Assembly: GCA_964459845.1 (NCBI GenBank)
Contig: CAYWOC010000046.1
Span: 1-12,124 of the forward strand
Length of the DNA: 12,124 nt
Reading direction: 5' to 3'
Source: CALZFJ01 sp964459845
GTDB lineage: Bacteria; Bacteroidota; Bacteroidia; Bacteroidales; Muribaculaceae
Below, piece after piece: positions 1-6,472 of the stretch (positions are counted from its first letter, which is position 1; every line of letters starts with the position of its first letter). The position numbers were made by a program, and so were the translations under genes. Below the pieces are notes generated by a model that was not told the origin of the DNA, made no database searches, and was given only the letters and a program-made list of their open reading frames with translations.

Positions 1-60
1 AAGATAACACTATTCTCCGACATCTTCCCCGCCCACCTGGAAAATCCGCTGACCCACTAA
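1..60 (+). CDS. 3' end of an unidentified gene (partial)
   Basis: Frame 1 is open from the first base and ends with TAA at 58-60, giving a 19-residue tail that ends HLENPLTH. Most codons have G or C at the third position, as expected for a real gene in this genome. The start lies outside the window, so no function can be given. Frame 3 is also open, to 98, but reads through C-rich sequence and gives an unlikely proline-rich peptide. The gene would be convergent with the toxin gene at 185-460. Confidence 0.4.
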   Translation, partial: KITLFSDIFPAHLENPLTH

Positions 61-84
61 GACACACCCCCCCGGAGCAGCCCC

Positions 85-122
85 CCACAAGATCCTAAGC
101 ATCCAGCGTCGCCACAATCACC
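85..122. repeat. Non-coding direct repeat, copy 1
   Basis: Contains a 26-base core (97-122, beginning AAGCATCCAGCG and ending CACAATCACC) identical to 812-837. Both cores are preceded by CCACAAG, separated from the core by 5 bases here and 6 in copy 2. The length difference breaks any common reading frame, so the conservation is at the nucleic acid level. Both copies also have AAAATCGGGAG to their right, here at 143-153. The copy lies just downstream of the toxin gene, as copy 2 lies just downstream of the M3 peptidase gene. Confidence 0.8.
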
Positions 123-184
123 TATTATAAAAAGTAACCTGTAAAATCGGGAGAATTTACCATCATAACAATCCAATAAAGTTG

Positions 185-460
185 CTAAAACAAATCTGAG
201 TGAGTCCCCGTTCTCACCAATGATATTATTTTCAAAGTTTCTTTTTTTGAATATATAAGCAACCAATCAGGAAGCACATGGCACTCCCGACATCCCAAAT
301 AATCACCAGAAAGCGCATGATCACGATTTTTTCGAGGCAACTCACCGCCAGCAGCCAACGTTGCAATAACTTCATTCAGCTTCTTCTCATCAAGCATTCT
401 TTTTCTGGCAAGACGCAAGTCTTTCAAAAACTGTCTTGTAACCTCAATCTTGTATGCCAT
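185..460 (-). CDS. YafQ-like mRNA interferase toxin of a type II toxin-antitoxin module
   Basis: This 91-residue protein has the RelE/ParE-superfamily fold typical of YafQ, a ribosome-dependent mRNA endonuclease held inactive by its antitoxin. Expected active-site residues are all present: H48 in NRDHAL, H61 and D65 in RECHVLPDW, and H87 and F91 in the C-terminal TGTHSDLF. These match E. coli YafQ H50, H63, D67, H87 and F91 in order and spacing. The start chosen is the ATG at 458-460 (MAYKIEV); an in-frame TTG at 467-469 would add three residues and is less likely. The gene overlaps the upstream antitoxin gene by 17 bases, so the two are probably translationally coupled. It appears intact and full length. 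The family assignment is firm; activity is inferred. Confidence 0.9.
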   Translation of the reverse strand: MAYKIEVTRQFLKDLRLARKRMLDEKKLNEVIATLAAGGELPRKNRDHALSGDYLGCRECHVLPDWLLIYSKKETLKIISLVRTGTHSDLF

Positions 461-668
461 ATCCGACAAGCTTTAAATAGTCTTCCATTGTATCACACAC
501 AATAGTGTCTCCATTCTTCACCTCATTTATGGCTTTAATAGTTGTGGCATTTGGCTTCTGTTTCAATCTGTTCACTTTCACAGAAGACACACCTTTTAGC
601 ATACCTATCGCATTCTTAACCTTCGACAATGCCGCATTGTCATCCAATGACACTATCAACTGTTCCAT
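444..668 (-). CDS. Putative antitoxin partner of the YafQ-like toxin
   Basis: This 74-residue protein is encoded immediately upstream of the toxin and overlaps it by 17 bases, the usual antitoxin-first order. The N-terminal part (LIVSLDDNAALSKVKNAIGM) looks like a small strand-helix fold, and the C-terminal part (residues about 38-68, with ATTIKAINEVKNG and MEDYLKLV) looks like the extended toxin-binding segment of RelB/Phd-like antitoxins. I cannot place it in a named antitoxin family; its role is inferred from position and size. The ATG at 666-668 was chosen; a TTG at 672-674 would add two residues. It would bind the toxin and, as is usual for such modules, repress its own promoter at 693-724. 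Confidence 0.75.
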   Translation of the reverse strand: MEQLIVSLDDNAALSKVKNAIGMLKGVSSVKVNRLKQKPNATTIKAINEVKNGDTIVCDTMEDYLKLVGYGIQD

Positions 669-692
669 AGTCAAAACCTATTAATTTTTCGA

Positions 693-724
693 CAAATATA
701 GCAACAAGTTATTAAATTCACAAA
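693..724 (-). promoter_or_regulatory. Promoter of the toxin-antitoxin operon
   Basis: On the minus strand, TTTG (721-724) and TATATTTG (693-700) are separated by exactly 20 bases. This fits the Bacteroidetes primary sigma factor consensus, TTTG about 20 bases before TAnnTTTG. The predicted transcription start is near 686, giving a leader of under 20 bases before the antitoxin ATG at 668. Confidence 0.7.
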
Positions 725-798
725 TTGAGTCATCACATCAACCTACTCACATAGTAAATAAATGCACAAAATATGCGTATCTTTTTCAACATCATTCT

Positions 799-837
799 CC
801 ACAAGGAGCCGAAGCATCCAGCGTCGCCACAATCACC
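799..837. repeat. Non-coding direct repeat, copy 2
   Basis: Its 26-base core at 812-837 is identical to 97-122 and in the same orientation, 715 bases apart. CCACAAG precedes it at 799-805, and AAAATCGGGAG follows at 877-887, inside the M3 peptidase terminator. Together the two copies bracket the toxin-antitoxin operon. Confidence 0.8.
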
Positions 838-873
838 GCCAAGCACAGAGAAATCAATCACGGCATATGCCCT

Positions 874-922
874 AAAAAAATCGGGAGGACGCATCAAAAA
901 CAGCAATCTGATGTATCCTCCC
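874..922 (-). terminator. Rho-independent terminator of the rhomboid-to-M3 peptidase operon
   Basis: On the minus strand, 26 bases after the M3 peptidase stop codon, GGGAGGATACATCA (909-922) pairs with TGATGCGTCCTCCC (883-896) with at most two imperfect pairs out of 14 and a 12-base loop. The 3' strand is followed by GA and then a run of seven T (874-880). Confidence 0.88.
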
Positions 923-947
923 AATATTTTACAAGGCGATAATTCGC

Positions 948-3065
948 TTACTTCAGTCCACGGTTTTTCAACAGCGGTTCCACTGATGGCTCATGGCCGC
1001 GGAAACGCTTGTAAAGCACCATAGGATCCTCGCTGTCGCCAGGCTCAAGAATATTTTCGCGATATGCCTTTGCCGCCTCTGGATTGAATGCCCCTTTTTC
1101 CTTGAAAAGCTCATAACCGTCGGCATCAAGCACTTCTGCCCACAAATATGTGTAGTAGCCGGCTGCATATTGCGTGTCGCCGAAGATGTGCTTGAAATAT
1201 GGGCTGCGATAGCGGAATTCCACCTCATCCGGCTTACCAAGACGACGTGCCACTGAACGCTCAAATTTCTTCACATCGATGTCCTTGCAATAGTTCACCT
1301 TGTGCCACTCGATGTCGAGAAGCGCAGCTCCCACAAGCTCTGTTGTGGCAAAGCCTTGATTGAATTTCGATGAAGCGTCGAGCTTCTTCACAAGTTCGTC
1401 GGGGATTACCTCTCCTGTTTTGTAGTGTTTTGCATACACTTTAAGCAGTTCCGGCTCCATAGCCCAGTGTTCATCTATCTGCGACGGCATCTCCACGATG
1501 TCGCGGTCCACGTTAGTTCCGGCCTGTCCGCGGAATTGTGCAGTGGTGAGCATACCCTGCAATGCATGGCCAAACTCATGGAATGCAGTCTCCACCTCGT
1601 CGAGTGTCAGCAGTGAAGGCAATGTCTTTGTTGGCTTGGTGAAGTTGCCCACGTTATAGATGATAGGACGCTCGCTCACGCCGTTATAGTTATATTCGCC
1701 CTTCATCTCGCTCATCCATGCGCCTTGACGCTTGGTGCTGCGCGGGAAATAGTCGGTCATGAACACTGCGAGATGCTTCCCGGCAGCGTCCTTCACGTCA
1801 TACACCTTAACCTCAGGATTATATTTAGGAGCTTTTGGCATCTCGGTGAATGTGATGCCATACAGCTTGTTTGCCATATAGAAAATACCGTTCACCACAT
1901 TTTCCAGCTTGAAATATGGGCGCACATCATCCTCGCTGAAATCAAACTTCTCCTTCTTCACCTTCTCAGCATAGTAATAGTAGTCGTAAGGCGCAATCTT
2001 GAAGTTGCCTCCATGGTTGTTCACATATGTCTGCATGTCTGCCACCTCTTCTTTAACCTTGGCTACAGCAGGTGTCCAAATCTGATAGAGCAGATTCTCG
2101 GCGTTTTTCACCGTCTTTGCCATCACAGCATCCATCTGGTAGTCGGCAAATGTCTCAAAGCCGAGCAGATTCGCCTTCTTTGTGCGAAGCTCAATCAGCT
2201 TGTTGATGTTGGCTGAGTTGTTGTATTTGTTGTCGTTGCTTGCAAGTGATGTGTAGGTCTCGTACATGCGCTTGCGCAAGTCGCGGCTGTCGGCATAGGT
2301 CAATACCGCAAGCCGGCTTGGAGCATGAACTGTGAACACCCACTTGCCGCTCTTGCCGCGGCGGTTGGCTTCTTCTGCAGCTTCATCGACGGTAGTAGCA
2401 GGAATGCCCGAAAGCTCAGCCTTGTCTTCAACCACAATCTCGCTCTCGTTTGTCTCTTTCAGAAGATTCGAATTGAATGAAAGCTCATAGTTCGACATCT
2501 CTTGATTGATGTTCTTCAATGTCTCCTTGTCGGCAGTCGAAAGCAGCGCGCCGTTGCGCACGAAGTTCTTGTAATACTTTTCGAGCAGACGAGTCTGCGC
2601 TGTAGTCAAGTTGAAACGCGCGCGGTTATCATACACCTTCTTCACACGCTCGAATAGAGCTTGGTTGAGCATAAGCTCATCCGATGCGGCTGTGAGCAGC
2701 GGCAGAGCCTCGGCCGACACCTTTTCCATCTCTGGCGTGTTGTCGCTCTCGCTTAGCGCATAAAACACATAAGCCACCTTGTTGAGCAGTTGCCCGCTGT
2801 TGTCGAGGGCAAGAATGGTGTTGTCGAAGTCGGCTACGGCACGGTTGTTCACGATAGCCCACACTTCTTGATTCCGCTCTTCTATACCTGCCTTAATGGC
2901 TGGAATATAGTGTTCATACTTGATTTTACTGAATGGAGGAATCTCATACTTTGTAGTGTATGCCTCCATAAACGGATTTTTCTGAGAATTATTCATCTTC
3001 TTTGCGCCGAATGTCAGCAGTGCAGCCGCACAAACGGTAGTTACAGTTAATAAAATTCTTCGCAT
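948..3065 (-). CDS. dcp: Exported M3-family peptidyl-dipeptidase (Dcp-like zinc metalloprotease)
   Basis: This 705-residue protein is a thimet-oligopeptidase-family enzyme, close in length to E. coli Dcp (about 680 residues). Such enzymes release dipeptides from the C-termini of oligopeptides. The zinc site is HEFGH at residues 496-500, with the third ligand E525 in DRDIVEMPSQ. Near residue 635 the family's GDTQYAAGYYTYLW segment forms part of the substrate cleft. The N-terminus (MRRILLTVTTVCAAALLTFG) reads as a Sec signal peptide without a lipobox, so the mature enzyme is probably periplasmic. The gene starts 28 bases after the phosphatase-fold gene and is the last of a four-gene operon ending at the terminator at 874-922. 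Dcp versus another M3 subfamily is less certain than M3 membership itself. Confidence 0.93.
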   Translation of the reverse strand: MRRILLTVTTVCAAALLTFGAKKMNNSQKNPFMEAYTTKYEIPPFSKIKYEHYIPAIKAGIEERNQEVWAIVNNRAVADFDNTILALDNSGQLLNKVAYVFYALSESDNTPEMEKVSAEALPLLTAASDELMLNQALFERVKKVYDNRARFNLTTAQTRLLEKYYKNFVRNGALLSTADKETLKNINQEMSNYELSFNSNLLKETNESEIVVEDKAELSGIPATTVDEAAEEANRRGKSGKWVFTVHAPSRLAVLTYADSRDLRKRMYETYTSLASNDNKYNNSANINKLIELRTKKANLLGFETFADYQMDAVMAKTVKNAENLLYQIWTPAVAKVKEEVADMQTYVNNHGGNFKIAPYDYYYYAEKVKKEKFDFSEDDVRPYFKLENVVNGIFYMANKLYGITFTEMPKAPKYNPEVKVYDVKDAAGKHLAVFMTDYFPRSTKRQGAWMSEMKGEYNYNGVSERPIIYNVGNFTKPTKTLPSLLTLDEVETAFHEFGHALQGMLTTAQFRGQAGTNVDRDIVEMPSQIDEHWAMEPELLKVYAKHYKTGEVIPDELVKKLDASSKFNQGFATTELVGAALLDIEWHKVNYCKDIDVKKFERSVARRLGKPDEVEFRYRSPYFKHIFGDTQYAAGYYTYLWAEVLDADGYELFKEKGAFNPEAAKAYRENILEPGDSEDPMVLYKRFRGHEPSVEPLLKNRGLK

Positions 3066-3093
3066 AATGAATTGTTATATGTTTGTTTTGTTG

Positions 3094-4203
3094 TTATTCC
3101 TCGAATACAAATGTCGCTATTAGCGGATAATGGTCGGAGCAATCTACCTTGCCACGCTCTATGTCCACCGCCTTGAAGCTGCCGCGATACAAGATATGGT
3201 CGATGCGGAAAAAGAAGCGGTTGCTGTGGTAGGTTATCGTCGGACCGAAGGCGCAGTCTTGATAAGCGTCGCTCATGTCGCTGCCCATCACGGTGCGGTG
3301 TGCATAGGAGTCGGGCGTGTCGTTGAAGTCGCCGCACACTATCACGTTCTCACCCGAGCGGTCGATGCACTCGCGCAGCGCATGCGCCTGAATGGCGCGC
3401 TGGCGGAAGGCTTTGGCTAGTTTCGACATCAGCGTTTCGCGCACCTCCTCTATATCTTCCATATTGCGCATTTTCTTCAGTTGCGTCAGCTTCCAGTAGA
3501 GGTCTTTGTCGGTTTCGGTCAGCCCAATCGACTCCAAGTGGCAGTTGAACACCCGTATGTGCCGTCCGTTCATGTTCACGTCGAATCCGAGGAACTTGTT
3601 GCGTCCATTCACTTCAATCGAGTCGCCGGTGCAGGTGAAAGGGTATTTCGACAGCAGCACTTGGTCGCCCATCTCATTATAATAATAAGGATACTTCGCC
3701 TTTATGTCGCCTATCCTGTCAATCACAAATTCACACCGGTCGAAGCGGTCGGCTTGCGCAGCTTCTTGAAGGCACACTATGTCGGCATCCACATTGAGGA
3801 TGTAGTCGATGGTGCGGTTGGGCAGATGCCCCTCTTCCGAATAGTCGGAAAAGTTCATCACATTATATGTAAGCACCTTGAATGAGCGCGGTGCGTCGGC
3901 TCCTTTAAGTCCGCCGCCCACATTCATTGGCGACAAGGTGAGTATCGGTCCTGCCGAAGCCACCAGTGCTGCGCCCACTACGGCAGCTATCGCCCATTGG
4001 CGCATACACAACCATGCCACAAGCACGCATAGCGCCACGACGAGAACCATAGGGAAGCACAGTCCCAGCACCGACAGCTTTGCCGACGACATCGGGTCGG
4101 CAAGCCCGCCGTAGGCAGATAATATCAGCACGGCAGCCAAAACAACTGTCGCCACCGCCCCGACAAGTCGCGATACGTTCTTTATCCTCCTAATGTGTCT
4201 CAT
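3094..4203 (-). CDS. Membrane-anchored endonuclease/exonuclease/phosphatase-fold protein
   Basis: The protein (369 residues) has three hydrophobic segments at about 12-33, 44-66 and 69-90, then a complete endonuclease/exonuclease/phosphatase (EEP) domain from about residue 107. Catalytic motifs appear in order: N114 in LTYNVMNF, E147 in CLQEA, H222 in NCHLES, D292 and N294 in GDFND, D335-H336 in RIDHIL, and the final D357-H358 in SDHYPL. All metal-binding and catalytic positions of the fold are therefore present. Known substrates of the superfamily range from DNA to phosphoesters and lipids; the sequence does not say which applies. The membrane anchor argues for a cell-envelope role. The gene starts 35 bases after the second rhomboid gene and ends 28 bases before the M3 peptidase gene, consistent with one transcript. 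Confidence 0.88.
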   Translation of the reverse strand: MRHIRRIKNVSRLVGAVATVVLAAVLILSAYGGLADPMSSAKLSVLGLCFPMVLVVALCVLVAWLCMRQWAIAAVVGAALVASAGPILTLSPMNVGGGLKGADAPRSFKVLTYNVMNFSDYSEEGHLPNRTIDYILNVDADIVCLQEAAQADRFDRCEFVIDRIGDIKAKYPYYYNEMGDQVLLSKYPFTCTGDSIEVNGRNKFLGFDVNMNGRHIRVFNCHLESIGLTETDKDLYWKLTQLKKMRNMEDIEEVRETLMSKLAKAFRQRAIQAHALRECIDRSGENVIVCGDFNDTPDSYAHRTVMGSDMSDAYQDCAFGPTITYHSNRFFFRIDHILYRGSFKAVDIERGKVDCSDHYPLIATFVFEE

Positions 4204-4238
4204 TTTGTTCCTATCTTTTTCTCTCTATATATGCTTTT

Positions 4239-5183
4239 TCACTTGTCGCGCATATTGCCGCTGCTGCTCACTTCAAAAAGGCGTTTCTTCTCGGCAGCGG
4301 TGAGCGACGAGTAGCCCGATTGCTTGATTTTTGCCAATATCACATCAAGGTCGGCTTCATCGGCTGCCGACATATATGGTTCATCACTCTTCTGTTGCGG
4401 CGTTTTGGGCGCATTATTGTTGAAAATAGGCTCTCCCCACGCCGTCTTGCGCTTTCTGCGTCCTGCAATCTTAACGCCCTGCAATCGGCGGAAGAAGTTC
4501 ACCAAGCCATCGATAAATCCGTTTATCGGAGCTGTCAGGTCCTTGCCGCGGCGCGCAGCGTAGCCAAACGCCACCCCGACGGCAGCACCGCCTATGTGGG
4601 CTATATGTCCGCCGGCATTGCCAGAGTCGATGCTGATGAAATCTATGAATATTGTGATTATCGCCACCCACTTCAGCGACACGGCACCCACGAGCAGCAG
4701 ATTGAGCTTATAGTCGGGCGCGCGCATCGCCGTGGCTGCCACCACTGCGAGTATCGATGCCGACGCTCCGAGCAGCATTCCTTGCTGTCCACTGAAATAT
4801 GGAAGCAAGTTATATGCCAGCACAAACAGTGCTGCTCCGCCTATGCCTCCGAGCAGATAAAGCCCCACAAACTGGCGGGCATTGAACATCTGCATAAACA
4901 GTACGCCAAACCAGTAGAGCCACAGCATATTGAACAGTATGTGCAAGATGTCGTAGTGCAGAAACATATAGGTCACCACCGTCCAAGGCTGCACTACAAT
5001 CATAGGCAGCATCGACGGCAGCTCAAGATAGCTCAAGAAGATGTCGGGACTTATCCCCATCAGCACGAGCAGCAGAGCCACCACCTTCACCACAGCAAAC
5101 ACTGCCACATTGATATATATGAACTTCATCGGCATCGATGCCAACGAATAGCGCACGCGCAAATCGTTAAAAGTTTTGCCCAC
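4239..5183 (-). CDS. Rhomboid-family intramembrane serine protease (second of a tandem pair)
   Basis: This 314-residue polytopic membrane protein has the rhomboid signatures: H76-x4-H81-x3-N85 in FLHYDILHILFN, the catalytic serine S141 in GASAS, and the catalytic histidine H196 in GGHIAHIGG. The residue after the serine is alanine rather than the more usual glycine of GxSG. After the last membrane segment (to about residue 210) comes a basic linker and a polar helical tail ending in SSLTAAEKKRLFE. The start is a GTG at 5181-5183; the 20 residues before the first membrane segment resemble the soluble lead-in of related rhomboids, favouring this start over M17 or M19. It overlaps the upstream rhomboid gene by 17 bases, suggesting translational coupling. 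The natural substrate is unknown. Confidence 0.92.
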   Translation of the reverse strand: MGKTFNDLRVRYSLASMPMKFIYINVAVFAVVKVVALLLVLMGISPDIFLSYLELPSMLPMIVVQPWTVVTYMFLHYDILHILFNMLWLYWFGVLFMQMFNARQFVGLYLLGGIGGAALFVLAYNLLPYFSGQQGMLLGASASILAVVAATAMRAPDYKLNLLLVGAVSLKWVAIITIFIDFISIDSGNAGGHIAHIGGAAVGVAFGYAARRGKDLTAPINGFIDGLVNFFRRLQGVKIAGRRKRKTAWGEPIFNNNAPKTPQQKSDEPYMSAADEADLDVILAKIKQSGYSSLTAAEKKRLFEVSSSGNMRDK

Positions 5184-5901
5184 CGGTCACTCCTTTCTTT
5201 TTCCAATACATCAATATCAGGAATCCGAAAATCATTCCTCCCAAATGTGCGAAGTGAGCCACCGAGCCTTGCCATCCGTTGATGCCGAAGAACAGCTCTA
5301 TAGCTCCATATCCAAGCACCATCCATTTAGCCTTGATAGGTATAGGAATGAACATCAGGTAAAGTGGCATATTGGGGAATATCATTCCGAACGCAAGCAG
5401 GATGCCAAACACCGCGCCACTCGCGCCCACGGTGATGAACGAATTGAAGTAGTCGTTGATCATGCCGTGCGCCACCGCATATTCCACAGCCTCTGCTCCG
5501 CGCATCGCCACAAATCCGTTGGCATCTTGCAGCACGAGGGTGTTCTCCCACGTCAGCATCCACACCAGCTCCTGAACCAATGCCGCACCTATTCCGCACG
5601 ATATGTAATAGAATAGAAAACGCTTCTTGCCAAGCACATTCTCAAGTATCCGCCCAAACATGATGAGCGAGAACATATTGAAAAACAGATGCGTGAAATT
5701 AGCATGGATAAACATATAGGTTATAACCTGCGCCACATTGAAGTCGCTGCCCTTCCAGTAGTGCAGCCCGAGAATGTCGTTGAGGTCGATGCCTTTCGGC
5801 CGAAGCACCGCAGTAGCCACCAGCATTATAGTATTTATTATAAGAAGATTTATCGTCACCGACGATTTCACGCTTCTCCATGAGTCACCATTGTCAATCA
5901 T
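5167..5901 (-). CDS. Rhomboid-family intramembrane serine protease (first of a tandem pair)
   Basis: This 244-residue polytopic membrane protein is the first gene of the minus-strand operon. It has the complete rhomboid active site: H66-x4-H71-x3-N75 in FIHANFTHLFFN, catalytic S161 in a canonical GASG motif, and catalytic H219 in AHFAHLGG. A polar loop of about 35 residues (120-155) sits before the serine-bearing membrane helix. Unlike its neighbour it has almost no C-terminal extension. The ATG at 5899-5901 is the only sensible start. The two rhomboids are clearly different in sequence outside the motifs, so they are old paralogues rather than a recent duplication, and they might act together or divide substrates. 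Confidence 0.93.
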   Translation of the reverse strand: MIDNGDSWRSVKSSVTINLLIINTIMLVATAVLRPKGIDLNDILGLHYWKGSDFNVAQVITYMFIHANFTHLFFNMFSLIMFGRILENVLGKKRFLFYYISCGIGAALVQELVWMLTWENTLVLQDANGFVAMRGAEAVEYAVAHGMINDYFNSFITVGASGAVFGILLAFGMIFPNMPLYLMFIPIPIKAKWMVLGYGAIELFFGINGWQGSVAHFAHLGGMIFGFLILMYWKKKGVTGGQNF

Positions 5902-5949
5902 ACTCTTTTTGTTTTAGTCAGAATTTATTCAACACATCAATTATAACGG

Positions 5950-5957
5950 CAAAATTA
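5950..5957 (-). promoter_or_regulatory. Possible -7 box for the rhomboid operon
   Basis: On the minus strand this reads TAATTTTG, a match to TAnnTTTG, 48 bases before the ATG of the first rhomboid gene. No TTTG lies at the expected 19-21 base spacing, so support is partial. Confidence 0.35.
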
Positions 5958-6041
5958 ATGAAAATTGCGCCAACATAGCACTTATCACAATTAAAATATA
6001 GTTTTTTTCAGCTATAACGCCCCCAATTCAGATTTTTTCAC

Positions 6042-6049
6042 TACATTTG
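6042..6049 (+). promoter_or_regulatory. Possible -7 box (TACATTTG) of unknown transcript
   Basis: TACATTTG followed by CATCG resembles strong Bacteroidetes promoters. No good -33 element is seen at the right distance. If active, it would start a transcript near 6056, over 400 bases before the first plus-strand gene, or a short RNA ending near the weak hairpin at 6239-6265. Confidence 0.35.
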
Positions 6050-6261
6050 CATCGTTGGAATTCAACGATAGGCTATTTATTCGAGTTATAATCTTATCTT
6101 TGAAATGCCAATATGAACGAGTGCGCTGTGTAATAACTTTGTCACTTATCATTTAGACAAAATTTGCTATTAACTTTTAATTAAATTTTTTATTAACTTG
6201 TGGAACTGAATAGTGATATAATTATTACCTGACGACTGATGATGTGGCTCGGCTTCATCAT

Positions 6262-6288
6262 TTTGTGGTCAATGACATAATATATTTG
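6262..6288 (+). promoter_or_regulatory. Likely promoter of the secreted-protein operon
   Basis: TATATTTG at 6281-6288 matches the Bacteroidetes -7 consensus, with TTTG at 6262-6265. The 15-base spacing is shorter than the usual 19-21, so the -33 element is doubtful. The predicted start near 6295 would place the transcript's 5' end right before the structured leader beginning at 6310. Confidence 0.5.
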
Positions 6289-6309
6289 GACTTTGTCCTT
6301 GTTTCTCGA

Positions 6310-6464
6310 CATCTGAAAATCTCCAAAACTTTCACACACATGAGAACAAGACGACGAAGGCTCATACCTATAGTGGGTGTGAGCTGTTCGTGCTTTTCTA
6401 TGTGTAGGGTATTTGGAGATGCCTCAGATGCGGAAATTCACGAATCAGCTCCACCCATTTTTTT
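6310..6464 (+). promoter_or_regulatory. Structured leader RNA with mutually exclusive folds (attenuator/riboswitch-like)
   Basis: Fold A has an outer stem of 7 plus 9 pairs (6310-6316 with 6424-6430; 6319-6327 with 6412-6420) enclosing a hairpin made of 6354-6358 with 6387-6391 and 6360-6368 with 6376-6384, loop near ATAGT. Fold B pairs 6375-6392 with 6439-6456 (GGGTG/CACCC, GAGCTG/CAGCTC, TTCGTG/CACGAA, with two single-base bulges), optionally extended by TTTTC (6394-6398) with GGAAA (6432-6436), and is followed by seven T. The 3' arm of the inner hairpin is the 5' arm of fold B, and the outer stem crosses fold B, so the two cannot coexist. It lies between a promoter-like box and the first gene of the operon. 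The pairings are read directly from the sequence; the switching function is inferred, and no named RNA family was recognised. Confidence 0.65.
6375..6464 (+). terminator. Conditional terminator hairpin before the beta-helix gene
   Basis: Seventeen pairs with two one-base bulges (6375-6392 with 6439-6456) close a 46-base loop and are followed by A and seven T (6458-6464), 8 bases before the ATG at 6473. The loop is large for a simple terminator, but internal pairing at 6394-6398/6432-6436 shortens it. Placement before the operon implies attenuation rather than gene-end termination. Confidence 0.55.
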
Positions 6465-6472
6465 CATTTATC

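Larger units (their letters stand above)
5902..6280. other. AT-rich intergenic stretch between divergent operons
   Basis: No convincing gene is present in any frame. The stretch carries a possible minus-strand promoter box (5950-5957), a plus-strand TACATTTG box (6042-6049) followed by a 7-pair hairpin ATCGTTG/CAACGAT with a 5-base loop (6051-6069), and a weak hairpin ATGATG/CATCAT (6239-6261) followed by TTTT. The part from about 6130 to 6230 is very AT-rich and otherwise featureless. Confidence 0.5.

Noticed and set aside
67..86. Runs of seven and six C as a possible phase-variation tract
   Set aside because: They lie after a stop codon and outside any gene or promoter that could be identified, so there is nothing for slippage to switch.
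57..266. Minus-strand frame containing GDCGDAGCLGS
   Set aside because: A similar peptide occurs at 733-924, but the nucleotide match includes silent positions and the spacing next to the core differs by one base, so the frame is not kept. It is better read as a DNA or RNA repeat.
733..924. Minus-strand frame containing GDCGDAGCFGS
   Set aside because: It is the second copy of the same non-coding repeat and also covers the M3 peptidase terminator.
1725..2216. 163-residue open frame antisense to the M3 peptidase
   Set aside because: Complement of a well-conserved gene, with the His- and Leu-rich look of an antisense frame.
4320..5282. 320-residue open frame on the plus strand
   Set aside because: It lies antisense to the second rhomboid gene, has His- and Gln-rich composition, and shows no motif, whereas the minus strand has the full rhomboid active site.
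6095..6102. TATCTTTG as another -7 box
   Set aside because: No -33 element at the right distance and no gene or structure starting after it; such matches are expected by chance in AT-rich sequence.
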